This document shows positions 28,159-39,477 of a stretch of DNA of 64,000 nt, in pieces. A model generated the notes under the pieces. That model was not told where the DNA came from. It saw only the letters and a list, made by a program, of their open reading frames with translations, and searched no databases. The position numbers and the translations under genes are program-made. Numbering within the stretch: the first letter of the stretch is position 1; the number at the start of each line of letters is the position of its first letter. The stretch comes from Synaphobranchus kaupii (lineage: Eukaryota > Chordata > Actinopteri > Anguilliformes > Synaphobranchidae): NCBI GenBank assembly GCA_029718625.1, contig CM056376.1, positions 21,029,091 to 21,093,090 of the forward strand, given 5' to 3'.

Positions 28159-28199
28159 GTAAGAATAGGTTTTTAGCAGGTGCATGCACCTATTCTTAC
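28159..28199. repeat. Perfect 12-bp hairpin with inner palindrome
   Basis: GTAAGAATAGGT (28159-28170) pairs exactly with ACCTATTCTTAC (28188-28199). The loop includes AGGTGCATGCACCT, itself a perfect palindrome, so two alternative foldings exist. Confidence 0.85.
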
Positions 28200-28893
28200 A
28201 AGAGAGGTAATGTAGGATATTTAATATTTAGATATAAGTAAACTACCTGGCTCCTCCATCTCTTGCTCTCCTCCCGCCTCTCCTTCTGTCTCTCTCCTCA
28301 CTCACTCACCCCCACAAACATCAAAGATAAGCCAGTCTTTGTCATAATTACCCCCCCCCTCTCTTCTAACAAATTAACCCAATCAGGGATTGCAGGGATG
28401 CCCTTCCTGTGGAGATAAGGGCCTATTTATCGGGGTTGAAGGAAAGAAGCCTCAGTTCAGTTTGGAGTTGGTGAATTAAGTTTTTCCTCTTATTTTTGTG
28501 GTGGTGGTTCCTTTCGTTCCTGTTCAGCTGGAGGTAAATAATATTGGCAATTTCTGGCTTATCTCTCTCTTTGCTGGTATATTCAAATTAATGTCTGGCT
28601 TAATGTCTTCCTCTTTGCAAATTATAAGTAGTCAGCCTACATTCATTAGTGAATGTATGATTTTAAGTTATTATTCTAATTGACTGTTTTTTTCATTTAA
28701 TAAAATTATTTAACCTTAAGACCTGATTTAGACCTTGTTTTGACTTGTTGGTTGATCCACCAGGTTACTGTTTGACTTAACTATCAAAGAATTCTGCAAT
28801 TTAATTGATTATTGTCATTTTACATAACAATTATTACAATTATTTAATAACAATTATTAAATTAAATAACATAAAATATATTTTGAATGTAGG

Positions 28894-29533
28894 TTAAAGG
28901 GATAGTTCGGAATTTTGGACATAATGTCTCAATTACGACTTTCCCATGATGTAGTTGATTGATGGAAACCATTTTCAGCTAATTCCATGCTGTCCCTTCT
29001 TTTGGACATACACTCGTTGCTAATGCTAGCGCAACTCTAAGATAACCGGTAGCATCCACAACCAAACGCACTTAAACACTCCACAGTGCACCCAAAGCAA
29101 ACAAAATACGACAACAGTCAATCGGGGTTATTTTGAGTGTTTATGCCATCATTTTTGAAGTCAAACTATTGTTGAATCCTTTACTTTGTGCTGACCTAAT
29201 ATTCTCTGTGGAAGTACGGCGGCAGAGCGAACATGGCCACGTAGGTAACCCAAGGCCAATGAGTCTCAGGTTGAAAAAATTATGAATTTTATCTTTTTTT
29301 TTTTTGTAAACATTGAATACGGGTCCCACAGACCCGAACACTACACAAGGGTTAAGTGCGTTTGGTAGTGGATGCTACCGGTTGCCATAGAGTTGCGCTA
29401 GCATCAGCAATGTGTGTATGTCCAAAAGAAGGGACAGCATGGAATTATCTGAAAATGGTTTCCATCAATCAACTACATCATGGGTAAGTCGTAATTAAGA
29501 CATTATGTCCAAAATTCCGAACTATCCCTTTAA
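28894..29533. mobile_element. 640-bp TTAA-flanked element with 182-bp inverted arms
   Basis: The left arm is 28894-29075 and the right arm 29352-29533. Both start TTAAAGGGATAGTTCGGAAT read inward and end at CGCACTTAA. TTAA flanks both ends, as in the piggyBac and Kolobok superfamilies. Arm identity is high, with a few substitutions (for example CGTTGCTAATG versus CATTGCTGATG). The core holds a separate piece of the element family found at 54432-54823. No transposase frame, so non-autonomous. Confidence 0.88.
29249..29355 (-). mobile_element. Terminal fragment of the TTAACCCTTGTG-type MITE
   Basis: Read on the minus strand it gives TTAACCCTTGTGTAGTGTTC, then CGGGTCTGTGGGACCCG and CAACCTGAGACTCATTGG, matching the left part of the complete element at 54432. 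The other end is missing. It abuts the inner edge of the right arm of the 28.9-kb element, as if inserted at the TTAA in GCACTTAA. Confidence 0.8.
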
Positions 29534-30989
29534 GTGAGTGATTCTAGCACGCAATATCGCTTGTGTTCAGTATTCAGAGTGCCGAACGTTTTAAAAAGGG
29601 CCCACATGACCTATATGACTGTTCAGAAAGGTGTGTGGTACGGAAAACGTGACACAGGATAGGCTTCAGAAAAGAAACAACAGAGTAGAGAGCAAATGCA
29701 TTAATAAGGTCAACCATTACTCTGTACGCTTGGCCATTTCTTTGCGTCTTTAAGTGTGCTCCAGGTATTTGAGAACTGAACGGCTTCCTGATCAAGGAAT
29801 ACCCCAAAAAAATTACAGAAGGATAAAATCCCACTACCACTGTAAAGTGAGAAGGAACAATTATTACTTGATCATAGTGTCCTGCCTAATGCACCCAAAA
29901 ACGGATTTAATTTTGCGAATGCTGATCGGAGAAAGGGCAAATGTAAGAACAGAGAGAGAGAGAGAGAGATACATGTTATAATGAAGTTTGAAAATCAATG
30001 TTGTTTCAGGAGAATTGTTTAATTGTACCTGATGAAGATACTCTTCGTGCTTATAAATGGTAATATGATAAATCACTGCCGTATGAAAGGCAAACAAGGT
30101 TAGGAAAGGTTAATGGCAATCTGCAATCTAGTGCCTGTCTTTGGTTGTAATCACCCTCTGCTTAGGCAATCAAAATTGGACCAAGATTAGGGCAGTTCAC
30201 CTCTCGTTGACTTCTCTGATTGCCCATCAGTACAGCTCAAAAGGTATGAAAATTAGCAGTAGAAGTCCAATACAATTAGCTAGTCAATCAAATCCATCCC
30301 TAGCTATGCTCTTCAGGGGATAGTGTACTCCAGACCAATAGAACATTCAAATGAAGTGCACAATGTTCTAAAGAATATTTGAGCAGTAAAAGCTGAAGGT
30401 TAGATGGGGAAATTTGCTTTTAAAGTCAAGAAATTCCAATTGAAAAATATTGTTCTTCATTCTCGAAAAGGCCAGTAAAACATGCATAGCCACGGCAGGC
30501 ATTGGCTTTGAAATGTCAGTGAGATTACTGTGTGTCATGACAGAAAACGGCTCGCATAGGGATCTGGGGAATGTACATACAGTATACCCATTTGGAAACT
30601 TGAAATAGCACCATAAATATATGACTATTTCAAGCAAAGGAATAGAGAATTTGTCCAGCACTGCAGATGAAGAGCATTCAATGAATGCAGAGGAGAGGAT
30701 AAGTGACTATGAGGAAAGACAGGGAAAAAAAATTAAAACTTTAAAGTGTCTTTTCACTCCTCACTTGAAACAGAAGATAAGACAAATTCATTTCTCTACT
30801 GAACTCTCCTTCAGAATTCAGGAGGCCTAAGTAAAGATAGCTTTGAAACAATAATGGGAAATGATTGTTTTAGATTTGCTTTCTGTTTTATATAAAAATG
30901 GCAAAGTAATAAAAATGCCTGTACTGATAAAACAGCATAAATGAATTTACTGTACAATATGCATGCTTAAGATAGTAATATACAGAACA
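29534..30989. other. Non-coding DNA
   Basis: No gene recognised. A short GA-repeat lies near 29951-29969. The short frames have no domain similarity I can recognise. Confidence 0.5.
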
Positions 30990-30991
30990 TA

Positions 30992-32403
30992 CAGTGCCCT
31001 CCACTATTATTGGCACCCCTGGTAAAGGTGAGTAAAAAGGGTTTTAAAAAATTAAACGTTTGGTGAATTAAATTAATGTCACACTGAAAAAATGAGAAAA
31101 ATCCAACCTTTAATTGAAGTAAATCTATTATGAAAAAAAAAATCCCTCACAAAGAAATAATTATTTTTAACAAATCCATGTGTGCCACAATTATTGGCAC
31201 CCCTGCATTTATAGAATAAAGTAATCATTTTTAATATTTGGTTGCATACCCTTGCATGCCATGACTTCCTGATGTCTGTGACCCAACAACATCAATAGAC
31301 TCTTGATATCTTATTTTCTGGTAGTCTTACAAGCAATACTATTACATCTCTGCATTTGAATGGATCTCTATGGGAATTGGGTTGTGGGACTAGATTTAGC
31401 TGTAAATTACACTGGAACAGTATGGAACACATGGTTGGCTAAATGGCTTTAAGTCATCAAGGGTCTGACGTATCAAACAAGCCTTAAACTATCACTCTGC
31501 TGCCAGAAATACAGTAGATATTGTTACGACCCCGGAAGTGGACTGGACCCAAATGCATGACTCGAACACAGGAATGCCAATGCTCAATATTTTATTGCTT
31601 GATCAGGGTAGTCCTGAAGCATGGGGAGAAAAGCAAAGGCAGTTAAAGTTCCAAGCCGGAACTGGACTTCAAATAGACAGACAGACAGAGCGCGTAGCTC
31701 TAATAAATTATGCTTCGACCACTACTCCTGAAGCATAGGGAGAACATAGAAGACAGACAGTCCGGGTAGGAGTCAGCAGGGGAGCAGCGAGAGCAGGAGA
31801 GGCCAGGGGTAGGAGATGGAGACGGATAACCAGGTTGGTGGAGCAGGGGTAGAGCGGGAGCGGGAACAGGGCTGAGTGGAGTGGCAGAAGATGTGCAGGA
31901 CAGTGGAGCGGAGTCCGGGCAGCACGCAGGCGCAGCGGCAGGGCAGCAGCAGTAGCACCACAGCAACAGCAGATACTGTTCCAACATAATTTACAGCTAA
32001 ATCTAGTCCCACCCACCAATTCCCATAGAGATCCATTCAAATGCAGAGACGTTATAGTATCGCTTGTAAGAGTACCAGAAAATAAGATATCAAGAGTCTT
32101 TTGATGTTGTTGGGTCACAGACATCAGGGTGTCATGGCATGTAAAGGATATGTGACCAAATATTAAAAATGATTACTTTATTCTATGCAGGGGTGCCAAT
32201 AATTGTGGCACACGTGGTTTTGTGAAAAATAATTATTTCTTGATGAAGGATTTTTTTTTCTCATAATAAATTCACTTCAATTAAAGGTAGGATTTTTCTC
32301 ATTTTTTGAGTGTAACATTAAGCTAATTCACCAAACGGTGAATTATTTTATAACCCTTTTTACTCATCTTTACCAGGGGTGCCAATAATAGTGGGGGGCA
32401 CTG
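30992..32403. mobile_element. 1.41-kb Tc1/mariner-like hairpin element with ~430-bp arms
   Basis: The ends are CAGTGCCCTCCACTATTATT and its complement (right end carries GTGGGGGGCACTG), flanked by TA at 30990-30991 and 32404-32405. CAGT ends with TA flanks fit Tc1/mariner. The inverted arms are long: about 30992-31428 against 31974-32403. The outer ~270 bp is the terminal repeat; the inner ~160 bp belongs to a repeat family also present at 60715-60985 and 61995-62198. The centre holds an unrelated GA/GC-rich insert. No transposase remains. Confidence 0.82.
31522..31973. mobile_element. GA/GC-rich insert in the centre of the hairpin element
   Basis: It begins GTTACGACCCCGGAAGTGG and ends in a CAGCAGCAG/CAACAGCAG-rich stretch. 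It differs sharply in composition from the AT-rich arms around it. Overlapping minus-strand frames here (up to 138 codons) are Pro/Leu-rich translations without a known domain. It may be a truncated retroelement piece; the family is not identified. Confidence 0.4.
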
Positions 32404-32405
32404 TA

Positions 32406-34639
32406 TATGTTTTTTTCCTGCCAGAAAGAAATAGACAGCAAATGTGAGTGTCCATGCTAGTAAACAAAAAAATCTAAATTGTTCAACAGAATAAATTAAA
32501 ACAGGTACAGTGCTAATTTGGTATGGTACTGCTAACTGAATGAATGTGAGGAAGTCACATAACACAGACAGTAGGGAGAGCAACTGATGTAGCTCCGCTG
32601 CTGTGCCAGTGGATGGGATAAATACTGTAGCACTAATATGCTTGGCAATATTTTAAATAGTAATATTTCCAGAGTGATAGTATCAAATAGGTGGCTGATG
32701 TTACAGTGGGTACACATAAAGCTTAAACAGGGAGAGCCTGATCCTTTACTGCAGGGTCTTCAATTCCACACAGAGTGCACTTATAAAAAACTCAATTTCT
32801 GCCACGTTTAACACTTGTGATTTCCCTATGCACTTAAATTACCACAGTGATTTTAAACATTTTCCCAGCATTTCAATGTGATGGAGAAAATACAGTTTCG
32901 ATGATTCTCAAAAAGGAGTAAATTTTTAAAGTAAAGCACAGGCAACATTTCAAATCAGAAGCTAAGCATGAAAGTGATTAAGGCATATAATAAGATTGTA
33001 AGGACAGTGAACATAATGTTTTAGGCAGAACTGTATTGCTGTAAAGGCGAGCAGTTTCAAGAGACACAGCATATCTATGGACAAAGGAGCAACCTTTTCA
33101 AAGATAAAAATGAATTTATGCCAAGATCTAAAAACTGGCAACATGAAAATTAAAATCCTTCGCATGATAACGAGAGCTTATAATTTACCTTAGTCAAGCC
33201 AACAACCTCTCTTCTGAAACAGTCAAAGACAAACCCACACAACCACCCACTTCGGTGCTCAAATAATCTATTGCTTGCTCAGAGATGCAAAGTGTATTAG
33301 TGGAGTAATTATCATTGCATAACAGAGACCAAACATGATTTTAAACAAACCGTATGTTCTACAACCCCCCCAAGAGCATTCAAGAAACTGCAGCCCTTTG
33401 ATGAAATACAATTACCATGGACAAGAGAGCGGCTCCTTTTTTGTTTGTGGAAGTTCTGTGGAGTGTTGATGTATTTTGCAGTGGGCACTGCTTCTTAATT
33501 TGCACCGAAATTTAATTTATGAATGCTCTGTGATTTGTCTTGGCTAATAAGGGCATCTGGCAATTGTGATTTAAAGTTGACCAACCTTTCAAAAGAAAAA
33601 TAATTTCCTTGTTACATTTTTATTCTTATACATTCATTGATAGATGACTGGCAATTTGTGGAAACCATGCAGTGGTTGTCTAACTTTGTCAAAATTACAT
33701 GTACATGTACTGCAGTATGGTGATTAAATGTTTACAAATGTAACAATGTTTCGACAAAGCATTCCAAACAAAACATACCCCAAATCTACTTGCTTATTAT
33801 ATGCCATCAATCAAAACAATTTGGTGCTTGGGTCCCTGGAAAATCAATAAAGCCCACTTCAAGTTTGATAGATTTTTTTAAAAACACAGTCAATGAAACT
33901 CACATGTACCAGACCTTTAATTAAACCATCATAACAAACAGTATTATGTTTGCTTACTTTAAACGGCCAACTTCTGCGCCTAGTTTTCTGTAATATTGCA
34001 TCTGAAGTTGAAACATTGTGATAACATACCTGGTGCTATCTGTGTACTATAATCATTTCATTACATCCAATAAACACATAAAGGAGCCAAATGTAGACTA
34101 ATGTTTTCAGGTCTTCAGTTAAAACAATTCTTTTTAAAAGTATATATGTTTTCGGGCATTTCAGATTTATTAGACTGCACAGCGTAGAGAGACAGGAAGA
34201 ACGGGAGCGAGAGAGCATGTGGACAGTGCTCTACAGGCTATGCCACTGAGACACCCCAGGTACGCAATTATTCAAGGAGATGGTGCTTTCTTCACCATCT
34301 CCTTAGAGGAAGTGTGTTAATCCAGTAATCACATAAATGGAGGTGAGAACTAGAGGAGTTCTGTCTGCAAAACGGATAGATCCTATTTTTCACAGACATG
34401 AGACCTCAAGGTGTACTATTCCAGAGTTCACACCATAACACGATATTTCTTCTTAGATCTACAATTTAAACTGCTTTTAAAAAATTATATCAGGTGCTTA
34501 GCGGAATGGACAAACAAAGGACGAGATTTTCCCTCCCCATTCCCATTAAACTGCGCACGTCTAAGGCCTCAAAATGTGCCCTCATGTCTGCTCCATTTGG
34601 GCCTTCCTTTTTTCCATTTGATCGAGTAAAGAAAGCCCT
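32406..34639. other. Non-coding DNA, mostly unique
   Basis: No gene recognised. Parts of 32890-33560 are balanced in composition and could be conserved non-coding sequence; nothing decisive is visible. Confidence 0.5.
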
Positions 34640-35153
34640 GTGACCACCAGAGGTGGGAGAAGTACACAGATCCCATGGCAGCTCACACCACGACCCACAT
34701 TGTGAACAGTAAACACGACTTTTAGACAATTTTAGCTTTTAAAACACTTCAGCTTTCGTTTTTCAGCATGAAATGCTTTTGTATCGGCCAACATACCGAT
34801 ACAGAATGATAAACATATACAATTAAAAGTTAAAACGTTATTGTTGTAGTTGTTAGCTGTTTTAGCTATATTTGCTAGCAAAGCCAAAGCTTCCCTGCGA
34901 AGGGCGTGCATGACGCCTAGTCCCCAGTTGTGCACCGCCAACATAGTGATGTCGGTAATGACACGGAAATGACGCGTTTCCTACATCCGACCTCCGACTA
35001 TAAAAGAATGCAGGGTTAGCACAGCCCAGCCTCGTCAGTATGGTGAACTGGTACAACGAAAAACAGAGTGGAGTGCAAACCCAGCTCCTCATGGCATTTA
35101 AGCTGCCTCAACTAATTAATACCAGGCAAAAGCAATAACAAATGCCATAGCTT

Positions 35154-35519
35154 ATTTTTTAAATTTGTTTTGGATTTTTCCCCATTTTTCTCCCAATTTG
35201 GTAGCCAATTGAACCCCCATTCAAATTCAGTTCCCCTCGTGTAGCAACCGCTAGAGAATCACCACTATACAACCCTGTCAGCTGGTGGTAGGAAGGAGGG
35301 TGCCACTCCTCATGCTCCTGACCGTGATTCCAACTCGCCCAGGGCTGTTCTGTGCACAGCGATTCTCTCCGGGCCCCTCCACCCACCCGGGGGCAGCCGC
35401 CAATTGCCGCTCCCAAAGGGCACCGGCCGTGCTCGGATCTCGCAGGATCGAATCCTCGGCGCGCAACCGCACAGACAAAGTCTGAGCCTTAGCCCGCTGC
35501 ACCACCATGGCGCCTAACA
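35154..35519 (-). mobile_element. tRNA-derived SINE, minus strand
   Basis: On the minus strand the element opens GGCGCCATGGTGGTGCAGCG. It has an A-box-like TGGTGCAGCGG (complement 35494-35504) and a B-box-like GGATTCGATCC (complement 35445-35455), spaced as in tRNA-type RNA polymerase III promoters. A tRNA-unrelated body follows, and the tail has GGGAGAAAAATGGGGAAAAA before an A-rich end. It is flanked by the direct repeat CCATAGCTT at 35145-35153 and 35520-35528, a target-site duplication. Such elements are copied by LINE machinery in trans. I do not assign a named family. Confidence 0.88.
35445..35504 (-). promoter_or_regulatory. Internal RNA polymerase III promoter (A and B boxes) of the SINE
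   Basis: The A-box-like motif has its complement at 35494-35504 and the B-box-like motif at 35445-35455. Each deviates slightly from consensus, so activity is uncertain. Confidence 0.65.
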
Positions 35520-35619
35520 CCATAGCTTTTAAGAAAGAAAGATATGTGCCTTCCTTTGTTCAGGAAATTATGGCCAATTAGCCACTGTTTACAAGTTTAT
35601 AACTTCATAATAAATGAAA

Positions 35620-35735
35620 AGAAATTTTATGTTTTGCTTTTTTTTTTTTTCCCGCTGTACCGAAAACATACCGAACCGTGACTTCAAAACTGAGTACGTA
35701 CCGAACCGTGACTTTTGTGTACCGTTACACCCCTA
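35620..35735 (-). mobile_element. Solo hAT-like terminal fragment
   Basis: On the minus strand it reads TAGGGGTGTAACGGTACAC with a subterminal direct repeat AAGTCACGGTTCGGTA present twice. AGGGGTGTAACGG is a typical fish hAT terminus. No matching left end was found. Confidence 0.55.
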
Positions 35736-35746
35736 ATTCTCATTGT

Positions 35747-36054
35747 GCTATATTGCAAATAATTACAAAAAGAGGGGCAAAAATAATTTTACTGATAAAA
35801 TTAAAGACTGAGGTGAATCAATAGACTACTAATTGATGAAATTGTGGACACATGGCCACTAAAACTAACCATTTGATAAATAATTAAGAAAAGACAAAGC
35901 AAATGATAATGAGCCTAACCTGCACTGTGTTAATACATTTAAGGAAAGAATTATGAGGGAACTTAAAAACACACATGTTCAACTACCTAATTTGATTCAC
36001 CCCAGTCTTTAATTTGATCAGTTTAAAAAAATTGTTACCTGTTTGCAATATAGC
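35747..36054. mobile_element. 308-bp TIR MITE
   Basis: Ends GCTATATTGCAAA and TTTGCAATATAGC are perfect complements, and the repeat continues imperfectly through AAATTAAAGACTGAGGTGAA / TTCACCCCAGTCTTTAATTT. It lies 11 bp from the hAT-like end. No coding capacity; superfamily uncertain. Confidence 0.8.
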
Positions 36055-36634
36055 CCAATAAGCACAGTAGGAACATGAGAATTTTATTCTTCATGGCATT
36101 CATAGCTATTTCTGACATGATAAATAATCCCTCTAAACATGAAAAGCACCAAATTATGAAAAATAACAGCTTGATAGAATTTTGGGATTGCAATTGTGGT
36201 TGGAACGAAAACCAGCCTACACACTGGTCCCAGAGGACCGAGTTTGAGAACCAATGATCTACGTTATCTCGCTAGAAAAAGAACACCCACAGTGTAGCTA
36301 GCTAGCTAATAGCCTAATGTTAGTTAATAAATTACCTCGATGTGTTTTAAGATTCGAAGACAAATTCTTGAACGATAGGATCTTGTGCTATTTTGGCAGG
36401 CGCAGGAGACAGCGTAATCTGGAGGAATTCTTTTTTGTACCAATAATTTTGAACAGTTCGCCGAACTAAGTCCATGGATGGTGAATGGGTTCATCCATAT
36501 ATGATTAAATATTTTACTGCACTTCAACAAATGAAGGTTGTCCCTGTCTACACTCTTTTCAGCTACAAGAGATTCAGCAATGAGCAGCCTATCAATGGTC
36601 AGAGAGGGAAGATGCACATTTAAAAAAATAATAA

Positions 36635-36825
36635 TAATTTTTAATTTATTTATATAGCACATTTCACAACTAGTTGTCACAATACGTTTCACAGAAAAAC
36701 CCAGCCTAAACCCCCACAAGAACAAGCCAAAGGCAACAGTGGCAAGGAAAAACTTCCTGGTGTAACTAGTCGACTAAACTAGAGACTCCTCTGGTTGGCT
36801 CAGGGTCTAGGTCTTAATGTCCAGC
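36635..36825. repeat. Common fish interspersed repeat fragment
   Basis: Contains TTATTTATATAGCACATTTC followed by CCAAAGGCAACAGTGGCAAG and GAAAAACTTCCTGG, wording I know as an abundant teleost repeat. Its family cannot be named from the sequence alone. Confidence 0.5.
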
Positions 36826-37088
36826 ATGGTCAAAACATGGTTGACTTGGTTCCGCTTCTTTTGCATTTAAATAAATGAAAACGAATGGAGGACGAAAATG
36901 TTTCTTTTCAAAAACGCTGTAAGCAAAGAGCAACGACACTGTTTTAGAAATGTAGTAAGTAGAAAGTACCGGTTTTTGATTTCAAATGTAGCGGGTGAAA
37001 AGTCCCATACAAAATAAATAAAGTAAAGTACAGATACGTGAAAAACTCAAGTACAGTAACGGAGAAACGTTCCACCTCTGGTGACCAC

Positions 37089-38741
37089 CCAAGCCTGCTG
37101 AATCCTTCAGACACACAGAGCTCTGCTCTTTCTCTGAGCCCTCTCTCCCTGAAGCAGACTCCCAGCACTTCAGATTGCACTGACACTGTCCTGTTTTTCC
37201 CACAGGGAGTGGGCCGAAAAGCCCGTTATCAAAGGTTCAAAGGCCCAGTTCTCCTCCGTTGAAACCCTGCCATTCCAGTGTCCTAAACCTTGACCGCATG
37301 CAGCAGCTGCTGGGGACCGCTCTATGCCCGTGGGCGATTGGCCCTCTATTCTTTTATCAAAATACCACAGCAGACCACCCATGAATGCTCATGAGCACCT
37401 TTTTTTAACAATGAAGCTTACAGTAGTATCTTGCAGGGCTTAAATTCAAAAGGAATTGTCTAGCTTCCCATTTCGTAGCCTTACATGCTACACTATCTTC
37501 GGAACTTTGTGTAATGTTTGTCTTTCTCCCTCTACATGGATATGAACATTTAACTGAAGAGGAGATTCCTCTGAATGAGGCTATTCATTTTCGGAATCGG
37601 AATAAGCCAATATAGTGATTCACACTTATGCCATTGACATTGAACTGTTAATCAAGAAAACATGCATATAAAGAGTTTTCACAGCCACAGCAGACCTCAC
37701 ACTGCCATCCATGCAGCCCTGTCCCTATTCGCATCCATATTTGTGTTAATCCCTCATTATTAGACACAAAACAACAACGGCAAAACTTCAGACAACAAAT
37801 CCCATCTGCTTAAGAGCATTTGCCAGCAGGTGGTCACTGGTTAATGAGTGTTATTTATTTGCTCTGACAGTGTAGATAGTGGAGGTAAATCAGCCAATTA
37901 GGGCAGGTGCGCAGTGAGTGGGTGAAGGTGTTTCAGAATCAGGACGCTTCGCTGTCTGTTTGAATAAGCGTCATGGTGGCTTTGAAGAGTAATCAATATT
38001 AAGACACTTATGGCTACCATGATTAATACTTCAAAAAAATCTGGTTTCTATAAACCCACTAAGGAGCCATCCTTGGAAAAGCAGTACTTATATTTATATA
38101 TAGCTGATCTCAATGGGAGCAGTTGCGGCTGCAATTATAGAAAGTCTGGTGTGTTTTAAAATGTTACGAAGAACACTTGTTCCAATTTTATTTAGAAAAA
38201 ATGCCCTTGCCCATTTCAGATTTTATCTACTTAATTCCGTCGTTTCAGAACTCTGCAATGCTGTCAATGACACCATATTAATGTAATCCGAAAATTGGAG
38301 AGTTCAACACCTTTGAGACTCAAAATAATCTAAGTCTTTGCTTAATTACAGAGCATTTAGTCTTACTTATATTAGCACGTATTGCCTGTCATCTCCTTTG
38401 GGTTGGAAACACCCAAAGGAGACAGTAGCCCAGATTGTGAATGAAAAGAAAAGAATTGATCTCATCTCAAGTTGACGTGCTGATCCTGGTCTTGTGGTTA
38501 CTTACTGGACTGAAAATAAATGGTAATGCCATGATTCCTTGAAGGTTTTTGCTGATTAAAAATAGGCCATAGTTAAAAATAGGCCATAGTAGTTGTTCTT
38601 CATAGGCAAGCTCCATGCACTCTGATGTCATCCGTCCAGGTTAAAAAGTAAATAAATCGTGTCAACCATTCTCTGTGTAACTTTTATGATGCACTGGAAA
38701 GAAACAAATGCATATTGTGTGTAAGCACACAATCTTCAGTG
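37089..38741. other. Non-coding DNA, possible regulatory block
   Basis: No gene recognised. The part at 37800-38040 is repeat-free and balanced, with AATCAATATTAAG and ATGATTAATAC motifs, and may be conserved non-coding sequence. A 16-bp direct repeat AAAAATAGGCCATAGT occurs twice near 38558-38590. Confidence 0.4.
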
Positions 38742-38769
38742 TGCATGGACAACCTGGTCTCACAGCCCA

Positions 38770-38823
38770 TTCGTATCTATTCTACGAAATTCCAGTCCCG
38801 AAAATTCGTACTTATTTTACGAA
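38770..38823. promoter_or_regulatory. Alternating TTCGTA/TACGAA subterminal motifs
   Basis: TTCGTA at 38770 and 38805 alternates with TACGAA at 38783 and 38818, spacing 13, 22 and 13 bp; the same set is mirrored at about 47216-47269. Repeated subterminal motifs are often transposase-binding sites, which is an inference here. Confidence 0.5.
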
Positions 38824-39477
38824 TTAGCGATTGCACACCACGTGACTTTACGATTTTCTCCGATGAATTACGAGACAAAACGGAGATCCACCATTTTTAT
38901 TTCACGGTCAAATAAAGCGAATGGGTAAGCTGCCGGTATTGTACTTATAGTTTATACTTATAGTTATAGTACATTCATAGAATACCTTTCTTATTTTGTA
39001 ATTGCATTTTAATGCAATATGATGTATAATTCTCGAGCTTCTTCGTCTCTGCTTTATCTGTGTGGGTTGCAATTTATAGGCTAGTCTTGTAGGCTATTGC
39101 TTGTATTAAACTAGCTGAAGTTAGCTAGGTCTGTTCAGATCAGTACATACTGCATAGGCTGCAATATGATTATTAATGGATTGAACTTGTGAACTAGGCA
39201 TCAGAGCGTGTCGTTTTCGGTTCTTTTGAGACGTATAACATGAGAAAACCGAGCATATCTGTAATGGAAACAACCGCGTCTCCCCGTTAACTTCTGTAAT
39301 GAACTGCGATTCCCATGATTCTGTGCGCTGTCTGTGTGTATTGCCCATAGACTGCAGAGACGTGACGGGTTGAATGAGCAGCTCCCATGGGAATCCATGG
39401 AACTGGTAAGCGGAAGCTGCCTCCAGTTTTTTTTTTATCTCGATGGTTGAACTTTCATTCATAAAACCAACAAAAAC

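Larger units (their letters stand above)
22829..28893. other. Non-coding DNA with microsatellites
   Basis: No gene recognised. It holds a CA-rich zone at 23985-24300, (CA)n at 26642-26671, a C-run at 27213-27233, a hairpin at 28159-28199 and a duplicated 18-mer GTTAAATGTGACACACAC near 25534-25571. The block at about 25800-25960, with several TTAATTGA/CAATTAAAATTAA motifs, may be conserved regulatory sequence, but this is unproven. Confidence 0.5.
34648..37080. mobile_element. 2.43-kb hAT-type element with perfect 8-bp target duplication
   Basis: The ends are CAGAGGTGG and CCACCTCTG, flanked by GTGACCAC at 34640-34647 and 37081-37088. The right end, with GTACAGTAACGGAGAAACG, resembles a common fish hAT terminus. 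No transposase frame survives. Nested inside are a SINE (35154-35519), a solo hAT-like end (35620-35735), a MITE (35747-36054), an unplaced repeat fragment (36215-36260) and a common fish interspersed repeat (36635-36825). The target duplication is intact, so both ends belong to one insertion even though the interior is a mosaic. Confidence 0.82.

Noticed and set aside
31708..32124. 138-codon minus-strand frame
   Set aside because: It crosses from the GA-rich insert into the repeat arm and is Pro/Leu-rich from composition alone.
35445..35519. Functional tRNA gene
   Set aside because: The A- and B-box-like motifs belong to a SINE: no proper cloverleaf, a tRNA-unrelated body and A-rich tail follow, and CCATAGCTT flanks the unit.
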